A DNA stretch of 64,000 bases, taken from Prunus persica (taxonomy: Eukaryota; Streptophyta; Magnoliopsida; Rosales; Rosaceae). The notes under the pieces were generated by a model, which saw only the letters and a program-made list of their open reading frames with translations, was not told the DNA's origin and made no database searches. The stretch is taken from positions 32,777,251-32,841,250 of the forward strand of contig NC_034009.1 of the NCBI RefSeq assembly GCF_000346465.2. The letters run 5' to 3'. Below are positions 33,180 to 44,900 of the stretch, in pieces; the stretch's first letter is position 1; every line of letters starts with the position of its first letter. Both the position numbers and the translations under genes were made by a program.

Positions 33180-34990
33180 TTAGTTTATTTACTCAAATGG
33201 TCCTCAAATTTACACTGGAGTTGCATTTTGGTCCCTCCACTAAATTATTCGTTCCAATGGTCCACCAATTCTTCATTATTCGGTGAATTGATCCACCGTT
33301 ACATTTTTTGTGGGGTTAATGACCTAAATGGTCCTCCAATTATTGCTCTACTATCATTTTGGTCCACCAACTAAAATTTTCATTTGAACCGTCCTTCAAC
33401 TTTTTTTTTTTTTTTTTTCGTATCAAGATGGTATTACTATTAAAGTATGTCAATTTTATTGTTAAATTGAGGAGTAAAAATGTCTCTATGAATTAAAATA
33501 GTAATATATAATTAAAAATTAAAGGAAACTATTATAAAACTTAGAAAATTTTAGAAAATTGAATCACACTAGCCTCATGGTTTTTTTTTTTTTCGTGAGA
33601 CTAACCTAACAATTAATAATAATAAATTCTCTATTGTTTAAATTAATTAAAATCACATAAATATAAAAAATAACAAAAATAACAAATTTTTTTTAAAAGA
33701 GTAAACAATAATTAAAAATTAAAGGAAACTATTATAGGAACTTGTACCTAATTTTAAAATTGAAAAAATTGAATCTCACCACCAACATGGTTTTTTTTTT
33801 TTATGACATGGACTTAAAAAGTAATATTTTTTTGCCTATTGGTTAAATTAATTAAAATTTTCAAAAATAAATAACAATAAAATTGACGGACTTTGACAGT
33901 AGGACCATCTTGATACAAAAAATAAAAAATAAAAGTGGAAGGACGATTCAAATAAACATTTTAGTTAGTGGACCAAAATGATACTGGATCAATAGTTGAG
34001 GAACCATTTAAGTTATACCCTTCGATAAAGCTTCTCAAAAAGTCGCATATACCCTTCAAAACTCAATCACGTGGCCATCACGTGATCAGAAGTGACGGAA
34101 TCTGTCACGGATGAACCATCTTGGTACAGAATAAAAAGTTTAAGTACGTTTGAAATGAAAATTTTAGTTGACAGACCAAAATGATACTGGAGCAATAGTT
34201 GGGAGACCATTTAGGTCATTAACCCTTTTTTGTAAGTTAAAGTTATGTGAACTGCACATGAGGAGAATAGGAAGGGTAAATGCGACTTTATCATAGTGGA
34301 GTTTTCAATTTCCCTTCTTCTTCTTCTTCCCTCCCTGCACAACCAAATGACAGCGGTGCCAGAAGACAACCAATCAGCCCAGGAGAGATGATTGCTGCGC
34401 CGACTTCATTCAGACATGACTTCTCCGACTTCGATGGCTAAGGTGGCGGCACGTATTGAGCTCTGCGACAGGTTACAATGGTGGAGCCGAGGATTAAGAG
34501 GAGAAGGCACATGGGTGCCTTGATCAATTTATGGTATTGGATTCCTCTCGATGGAGTTGCAAAAATGGAAAAAGAAAAAAGTAGTTTCTCTTTTGTTGCT
34601 CTGTGGGATAGATGCAGGATGAGATGAATGGGATATTTCTCGTTTTTATTATCACATGTTTTTTTATCTATTCTTCATTAAGAGAATGAAGAAATTTATG
34701 TTTTCTCCATGATGAGAGACGAGAAGAAGGCAGAGCCACCCCACCACCAGCCCCAGCCCATCCCCTTTGCGTTCTCCCTCTACCTATGTTTTAATTAATT
34801 AATGAATTAATATTTTAATATAAATTGATGATTTTAACCCTAAAATTAACGGCAATGACGGAGTGTAACGGTATGACAAATTCACCTAATAATAAAAATT
34901 TGGTGGACCATTTGAACGAATAATTTAGTTAAGGGAGCACAATGTAACTCGGGTATAAGTTTGAGGACCATTTGAGTGAATAACCCATAA
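33180..34990. mobile_element. Mutator-like non-autonomous element with long terminal inverted repeats
   Basis: About 130 bp at the left (TTATTTACTCAAATGGTCCT, then ACTAAATTATTCGTTC) matches the reverse complement of the right end (TTATTCACTCAAATGGTCCT, then ACTAAATTATTCGTTC). The flanks show an imperfect 9-bp similarity, ATAATTTTT against ATAATTTGG. No transposase frame. It contains a second inverted-repeat element at 33306-34022. Confidence 0.75.
33306..34022. mobile_element. Inner inverted-repeat element nested in the one above
   Basis: The left arm (TGACCTAAATGGTCCTCCAA ... CCAACTAAAATTTTCATTTG ... ATCAAGATGG) is matched inverted at 33885-34022. A further, direct copy of the right arm lies at about 34098-34235. 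Between the arms a segment starting ATTAAAAATTAAAGGAAACT is directly repeated (about 33508 and 33712). Confidence 0.7.
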
Positions 34991-35255
34991 TTTGGAGTAC
35001 TTGTTCACGAACTTATTATGTATTGTGAAATGATTATAAACTGTATTTTTTATTACATAATTTGGTTCAACAGTACTAACAACCTATCGAACCAACTTCA
35101 ACCGAATATCAGGTTAACCGATTCGTAAGATTAAAGGTCATAATATTCGGTTAATAGAAGAAAAATTGGCCTACCGAAAACTTCGATACGATTAACCGAA
35201 GAACCCTCTACCATTTCGAAACGACCTGTGCCCAGGTATACCTGGATCCAAAATT

Positions 35256-35633
35256 ACGTTGTCATTTTATTTTTTTGGGTCAGAAATTACTTTGTCAATT
35301 TTCCAGTCTTGGTGATTGCCCATTGCCATTGTTGGATTTTAACCATTTTGAAACTTTTTAAGAGAGGTTAATTAGACTCAGTTCTTTCAAATTAGGACCC
35401 ATAACTCACTTAAGACTCCCAAGTCATTTTCTCACTTTGCCTAATTTCAGCAATTCTTATGAAGAAATCGTTAATGGTGCTCGCATGGCAACAAAGCAGC
35501 ATAGCAGTCTCTTCAAATCCGTGCATGCTATTAAACATTGGAGAGGGCAAGAATTCTCACATCACAAAAGCAAATGCAACTGATATCTGTGTAAACCATC
35601 AAGGCACTGATGGCTGGTTATGTACACATAAAG
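35256..35633. other. Spacer before the SirB1 pseudogene
   Basis: No feature recognised. The plus-strand frame 35459-35767 is rejected (see list of rejected items). Confidence 0.5.
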
Positions 35634-37269
35634 CTAAGAGACTTCAAATTTACTTGAGTGATGTAAAGGTTTCCACGATGGTTCAAGCCGCAGCAGACGC
35701 AATTTCTCAAGAAATGGTTCTAGAACTTCTGCCTCCTCTTCTGGGGCAAAAGCCATGCAAATGCTAGTCCCTGGCCTTCACCATTAACAACAGGATCAGC
35801 CAATTAAATTTAGATATAATTTTGGGGAAAAAGTACCAACATTACACATTACATACCTGTTGTAGTATAACATCATGTCATGGTCTCTCCTCGAAGCCCA
35901 ATTATGTGGTTGCAAAATCAGCAATCTTTCCGAAGCCATGATGGTCAGCCTGTAAAGGAGTCTGGCTTCAATACGTTCAAAATGGAAGAAACTAATTGAG
36001 AGATAATACATACTGGAAATACATAGCACAACTAAGCAAACACTTGGCACTTTGTTTAGCTATCAAGCACTTCAGAAGTCAGTAATATTCAACACCAGAT
36101 AATTACAATGTTAGGAAATGCAGACTGCGGTCATTGTATCAGGTACTTGTCTTGTAAAATGAGAACAGAATTACATAGCTCTGCCCCTGGTTTAAACTCC
36201 GTAAACTACAGAAAACATACAATAAGTCCATCTTAAATTGCAGATTTATCTATAAGCGGCCTAGTCTTGGTGTCTGAGTCATTTCTTAATCCGAATCCGC
36301 AGACATCCTTAGTAGACACTACACCCAACACCAGAAATAACCTCTGCCAAAATATTAACATACATGGGATACTTTAGAAGCTTCTCTAATTTCATAAAAG
36401 CCCTTCTGAAACTTATTATATCCAGGAAATGTCAAACAAATTAGAATAAACCGAACGCCAAAGAAACCTTAGCTTATCCTTCCACGGTATGAACATACGA
36501 AATGAGACACGAGCTGCTATATTAACCCTACAGGCAGAAACACAACTTATGCAGATTAAAACCGAAAAACATAAAAAGGCAGACCTAATTACCAAATGTT
36601 AGAAGCTTAGAACTACATGTAGTGTGCATAGAATTTGTACACCAACTGTTGGTGTTGTACTGCTTTATGAATTTTTGATGCATTAGTATATTAAGTAAAA
36701 TATATTACAAAATAATAGCAATAATAATACACCTCCAGATTACTCGTTTGGGGCCAGATCAAAATTTCTTCCCCAACTCGAGATCCCACAAAATTCAGAC
36801 CATGTATATAATGCTAAGCAGAATTGCTGTCAACATGGAAACATATTTTCAGTCAGCATGCCACCTCAAAATATGCACAGAATTATATCAGAGCAAAAAA
36901 TTCTTCCAAAATCTCCTAAATTGATGACCAGAAAGAAATATGTATAAAGGAAGCAAGAGTCGAACTTCACCAATTCCACATCCAGAACTTAGAACCAAGT
37001 GCAAGCATGAGTACTTTGCATCCCCAACAACAGGTGACCTCCTGAAGCCTCTTAACTCAAAAAGAACAACATTCACTGCCTCCAAAACTTGAGCCAAACG
37101 GCAACTTATGTCTCTTGAAATTAGCTCCGGTTTGACTTCTTTGGCAATAGCATCCAGTTCAGTCTGCCACTAACGTATGCTTCTTCCAGTCAGTGGTATC
37201 CCCTCCGGAGTATTGAGAAAGCATCCATCTCTCGATCAAAAGCCAAAAATGATTCATCTTCAGCTGCTA
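35634..37269 (-). pseudogene. Decayed SirB1-domain (transglutaminase-like / ClpF-like) protein gene
   Basis: Exon-like blocks on the minus strand: 36971-37269 (AEDESFLAFDREMDAFS, later ELDAIAKEVKPELISRD and LEAVNVVLFELRGFRRSPVV), 36733-36826 (AILLSIIYM, then NFVGSRVGEEILIWPQTSNL in a shifted frame), 35857 to about 35951 (ASERLLILQPHNWASRRDHD) and 35634 to about 35765 (CMAFAPEEEAEVLEPFLEKL). They follow the order of a plant SirB1-N/TPR protein. Breaks: a frameshift and a TAG (at GRSIR*WQTELDA) in the first block, a deletion and frameshift after IIYM, a missing central segment, and lost bases before CMAFAPEEE. Splice sites remain recognisable (for example GGAATTG|GTGAAG), so this is a decayed genomic copy, not a processed one. 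Confidence 0.75.
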
Positions 37270-37376
37270 TGTAGAAAAAAGACTACATCATGAAGTAGCA
37301 TTGAACAAAATAGAATCTCCAAGAATTTAACAGAGGTTAAGAGCAATTTGGTGTGTCTGGTACGGAGGATTAAGCC

Positions 37377-37770
37377 ATTTGAAGGAAGATGCGGCTATAC
37401 TATTTTTAATAATAAAAAACCGTAGTATAGCCGCACGCCCACTCTTTTTATTTTTAAAAAACACCCACAAGTATCGCCGGACAGCTATACTGTTTTTTAT
37501 AATAAAAAAGTAGTACAGCCGCGCGGCTATACTATTTTGTATAATAAAAAATCGTAGTATAGCCGCGCGGCTGTACTATAAAAGGACCAACCTCTGGTGC
37601 CCTACGCCTTATTTGCCATGTGTCAAAAACGTATAGCCGTGCGGCTATAATATTTTTTTAAAATAAATAACCGTAGTATAGCCGCACAGCATACCCTTTT
37701 TATATTAAAAAAATTCCCGAGTATAGCCACAAGTATAACCGCACGGCTATACAGGTTAAGTATATTATAT
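37377..37770. repeat. Palindrome array 1 (GTATAGCCG ... CGGCTATAC), about 8 units
   Basis: Units such as AGTATAGCCGCGCGGCTGTA (37556) and AGTACAGCCGCGCGGCTATA (37512) are separated by T/A-rich linkers (TATTTTTTATAATAAAAA). One linker is longer and contains TTTGCCATGTGTCAAAAACG. The array ends GGCTATACAGGTTAAGTATA|TTATATTTAA, the same end as array 2. Confidence 0.85.
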
Positions 37771-38065
37771 TTAAGAAGGTGATTTTCCTGCTCCTATTTT
37801 TAACATGCTACTTTTTAATCAATCTTATTCTTTTTTCTTTTTTTTTCTCTTTCATATTCTACCCTCCTATATTAGGGTTTGATAACTAAAAATGAAGAAA
37901 AGTTAAATAAAACAAAGAACAAAAAAAAACCAACCCCGCCCATTAATCCCGACACCATTCCCATCCCAAGCAATCACCAACTCCACCCCCACCCCAAAAC
38001 CCAATTGCACCGGCCAACCTCCCCCATCCCCAGCCCCATCTCCATCTCCATCCCCATCTATCTAA

Positions 38066-38115
<50 letters not shown>

Positions 38116-38133
38116 TCTCCCCTTCCAAAACTT
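37771..38133. other. Spacer with C-rich tract and CT microsatellite
   Basis: Contains a C-rich segment (37930-38060) and (CT)n at about 38068-38111. The copia element begins right after. Confidence 0.7.
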
Positions 38134-38735
38134 TGTTAGCGAGATCCTAGTGTAATTAGGAGATTTACTTCCTAATATATTATGATTCTATTTATTTCCT
38201 TTTGTATAGATATTATGTAATTAGGACTTTATCTTAGTTTCCTAGTATAACCCTACTAGGGTTTGTACTCTTGTATTATAAATACCTCATTTTGGAGAAT
38301 GAAATATAATCTGAAAATATTCTACCCACTTTGTTTGACATGGTATCAAAGCAAACTTTTCTAGTGACCTGTGTGTTGTGCCCACCCGTATTCTAGCCCT
38401 ATATTTTTTCTCTACTTATGCCGTGTGTGCCCTCCTCTGGGTTTGTGAGTTGTGTTGTCGTGTTCGTATCATTCCTGTCTTCGTACATCTGCCGTATTTG
38501 CGCCTTTGTTGTGTTCCACTGTGCACTCTACTGTGTTCATACCTCTACTGTGTTCGTGCCTGTCTTCGTGCATCTGCTGTATTTGTGCCTCTATTGTGTT
38601 CCATTGTACACTCTGTCCTGATCTGTTGAATTTATGCTGCAATCATGGGTGATAACTCATTCGTTGGTGCTATTGCTGCTGCTTCTGAAAATTTATGTAG
38701 TTTAGACTGTATTCCAGGTACTAGCTTCTGATCAT

Positions 38736-41290
38736 ATGACTTATGATGCTATATTTTTTGATGAGTTGTTTAGTAACACCCGTAACCCATATATAACTAG
38801 TGCTAATGGCTTGCCCTCTCCAATTACTGGCGAGGGCACAATCTCTCTCATTCCTACTTTGTCCTTGTCTCGTGCGTTACTCGTTCCCAGTATCCATTGT
38901 AACTTGTTGTCTATTGGCCGATTACTTGATACACTTAATGCTTCTGCTACTTTATATCGTATACATTGCTCTTTTCAGGATCTCAAGACTTGCGAGACGA
39001 TTAGGCATGGTAAACGGATAGAGGGGTTATATTATTTGACATTGCCTTCTGTACCAGTTCGTGATCGTGTCGTTCATAATGTTCAAAGTTGCAGTATCAA
39101 GGACAAACAACAAATTTGGTTATGGCATCGTCGCTTGGGACACCTGTCGTTCGGCTACCTTAAGCGTCTGTTTTCATCTTTATTCCGCTCTTGTGATGAG
39201 TCCAGTTTTAAGTGTGAGACATGTATTTTGGCCAAGAGCCATCGCACTCTGTTTTCTTTGAGTGACAGTAAAGCTACAAAACCTTTCGATTTAGTACATT
39301 CAGATGTATGGGGACCTGCTTGTGTGACTTCTAATGGTTTCCGTTAGTTTGTTACTTTTATTGATGACTGCACTCGTTTAACATGGGTGTATTTGATGAA
39401 GAATAAACATGATGTTGCTTCTATTCTTCCTGAATTTTGTGCCATGGTGTCTACTCAGTTTCATGATCGAGTCAAAGTGTTTCAGACTGATAACGGAGGT
39501 GAATATGTGAATAATCCCTTGACCCATTTTTTTCGTAATCAATGCATTATCCACCAAACTACCACTTCATTCACTCCTTAGCAGAATGGTGTGTCTGAAC
39601 GCAAGAATTGTCACTTACTTGAAGTTGCCCGCTCCATTATATTGGACATGTTTGTTCCCCATCATCTTTGGGGCCATGATGTTTTGGCTGCAACCTATCT
39701 GATTAACCGTACTCCTAGTCGGGTTCTTGATTTCAAGACACCGCTCGATGTATTGTGTGCCCATACTTCTCTGGTCTTTGTCTCTAAGTTGCCTCCGAAT
39801 GTGTTTGGGTGTGTTGCCTACGTTCATATCTACTTTCACCAACGAAGTAAACTGGATCCATGCGCTCTCCGCTGTGTCTTCATTGGTTATTCTACTACTC
39901 AGAAGGGTTATAAATGATATCATCCTTCTACTCAAAAGGTGCATGTTACTTTGGATATGACTTTTCATGAAGAGGTACCGTATTATGTTTCTCCCTCCTC
40001 TCCAATTCAGGGGGAGAAGGGGAGTAAATTGGAGAGTATCGGATTACAGGATCTTGAACTTAGAGATGTAGGTGAGGATGATACAAATGATGATCTCAGA
40101 GAGAAACGACCGGTCGCCTAGTAGATAGCAACCGGTCGCCCAGATAGGCACGACCGGTCGCATGACCCGATGGCTGACAATAATACACTCTGCCTGGAAA
40201 CGACCGGTCACCCAGAAGATAGCGACTGATCGCGTGAAACTGATCCGGATACACTCTGGCTGGAAAAGACCCGTCGTCTGGGTCAACTGATGTTATTCCG
40301 TGTGTTTCCTGCGAAGACGAGTTTGATACAATACCCCCCTCTGACCTGCCATTGCCCCGGTTCAATCGTGATACTAAGTCAAGTAAGTTAATTTCTGATG
40401 ATATGTCTATGTTTACTTATCAATTACCCCCATAAACTACTCGTGGGAAACCCAAAGTACAATATTCTCCTAATATACATGCCAAATCAAAATATTCCAT
40501 TAGCTATTATGTCACAACTCATCGTTTATCTAAGTCATATGCATCATATTTGTGTCAATTATCTAGTGTATGTGTGCCAACTAAACTGTAGGATGCTCTA
40601 TCTAACTCCAAATGGACGGATGCCATGAATGTGGAAATGGATGCCTTAAACAAGAATAAGACGTGGGATCTAGTTCCTTTGCCACAATGGAAGAAAACAA
40701 TTGGATGCAGATGGGTGTTTACTTTGAAGCATAAGGCTGATGGTTCCATTGATCGTTACAAGGCTAGACTGGTAGCCAAAGGGTATACTCAGACATATGG
40801 AGTGGATTATCTGGAGGCATTTGCTCCAGTGGCAAAACTCAATACTGTGCGTGTGCTTTTATCTCTTGCTGCTAACCACGACTAGCCCTTATTGCAGTTT
40901 GATGTCAAAAATGCATTTCTACATGGTGACCTCCAGAAAAAGATTTGCATAGATCTTCCTCCTGGTATTCATGTGACCTCTAAGGAGGGTCCTGTATGTA
41001 GACTGTGGAAGTCCTTGTATGGATTGAAGCAATCTCCAAGAGCGTGGTTTGGAAGATTTGCTACATCTATGAAGAAATTTGGATATGTGCAAAGTAATTC
41101 GGATCATACTTTGTTTCTGAAGCGCCGCAAAGATAAATTGACAGCTTTAATAATTTATGTTGATAATATAATTGTAACTAAAGATGATCAGCAGACAAAT
41201 ACAGAGTCTCCAAAAATATCTGGCGTCTGAGTTTGAGATGAAATCATTAGGTGACTTTTAAGTATTTTCTCGAAATTGAAGTTGCCAGAT
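38736..41290 (+). pseudogene. Copia pol remnant: protease edge, GAG-pre-integrase, integrase, reverse transcriptase
   Basis: Domains in order: the HHCC zinc region WHRRLGHLSFGYLKRLF...CETCILAKSH (about 39124-39230); integrase catalytic residues in LVHSDVWGP, FQTDNGGEYV and NGVSERKN (39290-39605); then RT with RYKARLVAKGYTQTYGVDY (40755) and FDVKNAFLHGDLQKKI (40900). The active-site box reads YVDN instead of YVDD. Stops interrupt the frame near 39346 (R*FVTF), 39580 (P*QNGV), 39916 (K*YHPS) and 40885 (D*PLLQ), and there is a frame change after 40370 and again after 41200. Nonfunctional. Confidence 0.93.
40103..40270 (+). repeat. Cluster of ACCGGT palindromes in the copia pol linker
   Basis: CGACCGGTCGCC, AACCGGTCGCCC, CGACCGGTCGCA and CGACCGGTCACC lie within about 100 bp (near 40107, 40128, 40150, 40201), followed by CGACTGATCGC and GACCCGTCGT. 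The segment sits between integrase and RT, where copia polyproteins are poorly conserved. Confidence 0.75.
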
Positions 41291-41330
41291 CTAAGCATGG
41301 TATTTTCTTATCTCAAAAGAAGTATATTTT

Positions 41331-41962
41331 CTTGGGCAGGTCTGGGTGGGTCGGTTGACTGCTTCTCTACTCTTCTCAACCCAAGTGGCAGCGACAACTT
41401 CTTCTCTACTCGTCGGAGGTATCTTTGAATTTTTCTTATTTTCATAGATGGGAGGTGATGGAGGCAAGAGATGAGAGATGAGTGAGGATAAGGTTTGTCC
41501 AAAAAGATGTGAAAATAAGGTTAGTGAAACATTGTGTTTCACTTATAGGCTGGTATTTTAACAAGTTTCCCTCGTGGGCTTGAGCCCATATACTAAAACA
41601 TAATCTAATTGTGTTTTTATTTCAACCCTCTACTCTTTATACCAAAGCATCATATGACTCACATATACACATTTTTTATATATTAATTTGGGTATTAATT
41701 TATAATTTATAATACAAAATAATTATCATTAAAAATAAAATAAAAAAAGGGCCTAACCCCAATTACTCCTTTAGGTGCAAGGCCTACCTGCCGCCCGCCT
41801 ACTGCCTAGCGATTTTTCCAGTCCACTGTTGGTTTTTAATTTTGGCCGCTCAACACTCATCTTCCAACAAAAGGAAAAAAAAAGAAGAAATTAATATAAG
41901 AATAAAATGTACGTAATCTTGTACAGAATCCATAAAGGGGAAGAAAAAAAAGAAGATGTAAA
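41331..41962. other. Spacer and CSTF77 3' region
   Basis: Noncoding DNA of unknown origin to about 41850, then the presumed CSTF77 3' UTR (on the minus strand, from 41962 downward), with T/A-rich sequence on the gene strand. Confidence 0.5.
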
Positions 41963-44900
41963 TTAGCCAGTGCTGCCAGATAGATCTCCAGAAATTGCAC
42001 TTCCATATGAAGCTGATCCAGTTTGAGATGCAGTACCGCGAGCCTTCTGGATCTGCCGTATCCTGAAGGCATCTCTTGGGAGTGGGTGGCTCTGGACCGA
42101 AGCTTCCTCCTCCTCTTGCCCTACCATTCATAAGAAATTTTGTTACTGAGAACTTGTCAATACTCTCCATATAACATTTAGGAATGCACGCATGCGCAGA
42201 CACATTAAGACAGCTTGATTTGTGCTTAGCATAACTCATTAAAAGCGGTACTCATAAAATAATGATTTCAATTAGAGGTCTGTGTGGCTCATGCAAAGAC
42301 TATGACCTTCCTAACAAACTCACAAAACCAATGCCCAAGTGCATACACAGCCACAGCTACTACGATTTAGTAATGTCAAATCCATGAAACCAGGGCACTG
42401 CCACGTCCATCAGAAACTGACTAGCATGGCAATTTGATAAAATGACGATCTGCAATATAGCCATCAATGGCCAACATTAACAACAAAAATTAGTTTTTAA
42501 AAAGCACGAATATGAGGCCAATGGGGTCTAGCCTAGTGGAAAATGATCTTGACTCGCAGGTTCTAAGCCCCATGGAATCTTGGCAGTGCATGTGAGAAAA
42601 CCCCCCTCCCCCTTCTTATTAAAAAAAAATTAGTGAACATGAGTGTCCCCAGTTACACTGCGTCTAGTCCATTTTGAATATAAATTTAATCATGTCAATC
42701 TCAGAAGAACTTCAGTTAGTATTTTTCTTCCTTGACATCTCTCTTAATGGATGGAAAATTCAATCTCAAGAGGCACGTGACTTGGACTCATACAATATCT
42801 TTCTGAACTAGGATACCAGCATATATATCACCACAAAGAAAGGAACCACGTACTATCAAAATGTTTCCTTTTCCCCCTGGCTGGCTTGAAAGATGACGCA
42901 CTTGGGATCGGATGAGACTTGCTTGAAACAGAAAGGTCACTAGTGGAAGGAGCAGGTATAGATGGCAATTGCATTGGGGCAGCCCCTGACTTCCCAGGCT
43001 GTGGTGCTGGTACATCACTTTGCAAACAAATTGACAACACAACATCAACATCTGGTGTTGGACCTGAAAATTTCAAAAAAACAAAATTTCCATTCAACAG
43101 CAGCACAAAGGATCAGGGGTCATGAAATAAGGGTAAACCTTCATTACCAATGGCAAACACCATCAGATTTAATATGATAAGATAATACCAAATAAACTCA
43201 CCATGCAATTGAAAGATGGAAGAAAAAAATTACAAAGTCAATGCGGATCATAATTTTTTTTAAATTTTATGGGATCCTAATATTCTCAAATTTTATATAA
43301 ATATATACCCACTGGATCACGCATCTTCTGAACATTTTTCACAGGTCAAATCATACATTTGTCAATTGTCTTCCCATATTTTTATGAAGGTAGCAACACT
43401 CTACACATGAATATTTATAAACCCATCACAAGAATGACATTTCAGTCCAAATTTTTACTGGTCTATTCTGACATAGAATTCAAGTCAGAATGGCTTTAAA
43501 TATAGAGACTACAAAGTTTGTAAACTGGAAGAGGGAAAACACATTCCATTTAACTGAAAGAAAACTTCAAAATTTACCCTCAACAACTGGCAAATTTGAT
43601 AAGAAGGCTACCAAAGCAGGCGGGGTTGCTTCTAATATTTCATCAAACGCACTCATTGTTTGACCACCTACTGCTGCAATCACGGGATTTGACAAGGATT
43701 TAGAAGCAGTGGGAACTCCAGCTGCTGTTGTGGTCTGAAAATTCCCAGCACCTACAGTAAAAGAAAATTAAGAAAAGAATAGACTAACAGATAAAGTTCA
43801 GTCACTGAACTTAAGCTACATAAATCCAAAAAAGCATGGTACAATCACATCTATGATATATTACAATATAGAATTAGACATTCTTGAAACTTCATTGTTT
43901 TGAAGAGGTTAAAGAAAATGAATCATTTAAACTATTAAATCTATTCACAGTATATTTGAAATAAACAGACTTATTTGATCATACCCCATCTCATCAGGTT
44001 GAATTAAACTAAAAGAAATATCCCTAAAATTCTTTGACATTGATGCCCATAAAGACAGCAAAAATCTATCCCCTCCAATAACATATCCGCTTTGTTCCTC
44101 TTATCCAAAATTTGTTTTTTGTCTCTCTATCCAAACTGTTCAAAGAACCACCATAACTGCGAAGCACCATGAGGCATTATTTTATTTTATGTTTTGTGGA
44201 GTTAATAAGTTAAAACACCTTAAATGTGATACTAGATCTTCTTCTTCAAAATGTTTGACAACTTGTGTTTATTACTAAACCAATTCCAGCATATCCCCAG
44301 ACAGTCATATCCGAGGAATTTAAAGATGTAGTCCACATCAGGAAACAATTAACATAAACCTCTTTAAGAAATATTTCTAATTCACAGAATCAACAGATAG
44401 CATAAGAAACAAAAAATTATAAGGTCCTAAATACATGCCATTTAACTGCTGAAGACTCACCCACTTTTGATCTATCTCTATTATACACGTTCAAGTTACT
44501 GAAATTTAAAGCTCAAGACCAATTTTTTTTCTTTCACCAAACCAGTTTTCTATTTCTTTGAAGTGTACTTTACTGTTATTTTATGCACTGCATGAAATTA
44601 ATCAGGCTCACTAAATATCAATTAAAAATTATAGACTCCTGACGGCAATATCAAAGCATACTGCTTAAACATATAAAGCAGGTAAAACGCTGTTATATAG
44701 TAACTAAGCAGACAAATGAATTGCCTACCAGGTTTTTGCCGTGGATCATAGATAACCATTTGGTTAGTATCTGGATAAACTACTTTTGAAGACACTGCTA
44801 AATTGCTTGTCAGGCCCGTAGAATCCTCATCTATGCAGAAAGGGCAGAGATTACTAAGTAATGGCCAAACAGTACCAACTACAAATACAGAAAGGGCAGA

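Larger units (their letters stand above)
32405..35255. mobile_element. Outer repeat unit enclosing nested inverted-repeat elements
   Basis: The left edge TTGGATCTAGGGGTGGGCA (about 32412) and the reverse complement of the right edge, TTGGATCCAGGTATACCTGG (about 35235-35254), are similar. Both are followed inward by AACCGAAT/GGTTTGG-type sequences. The ends are probably terminal repeats of a degenerate DNA element into which others inserted. Confidence 0.4.
38134..41330 (+). mobile_element. 3'-truncated, decayed Ty1/copia retrotransposon
   Basis: The 5' LTR at 38134-38340 (TGTTAGCGAG to ACTTTGTTTGACA) is followed at once by the primer site TGGTATCAAAGC. Pol remnants follow and similarity stops at about 41330, a little after the reverse transcriptase, in unrelated DNA; RNase H and the 3' LTR are missing. 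Gag is absent or unrecognisable. Confidence 0.92.

Noticed and set aside
35459..35767. 102-residue plus-strand open frame
   Set aside because: It overlaps, in opposite orientation, the last block of the SirB1 pseudogene (CMAFAPEEEAEVLEPFLEKL on the minus strand), which has recognisable family sequence; the plus-strand frame does not.
37943..38128. Glu/Arg-repeat and Ser/Leu-repeat frames over the CT microsatellite
   Set aside because: Dinucleotide repeats give open frames in all phases; no flanking gene structure.
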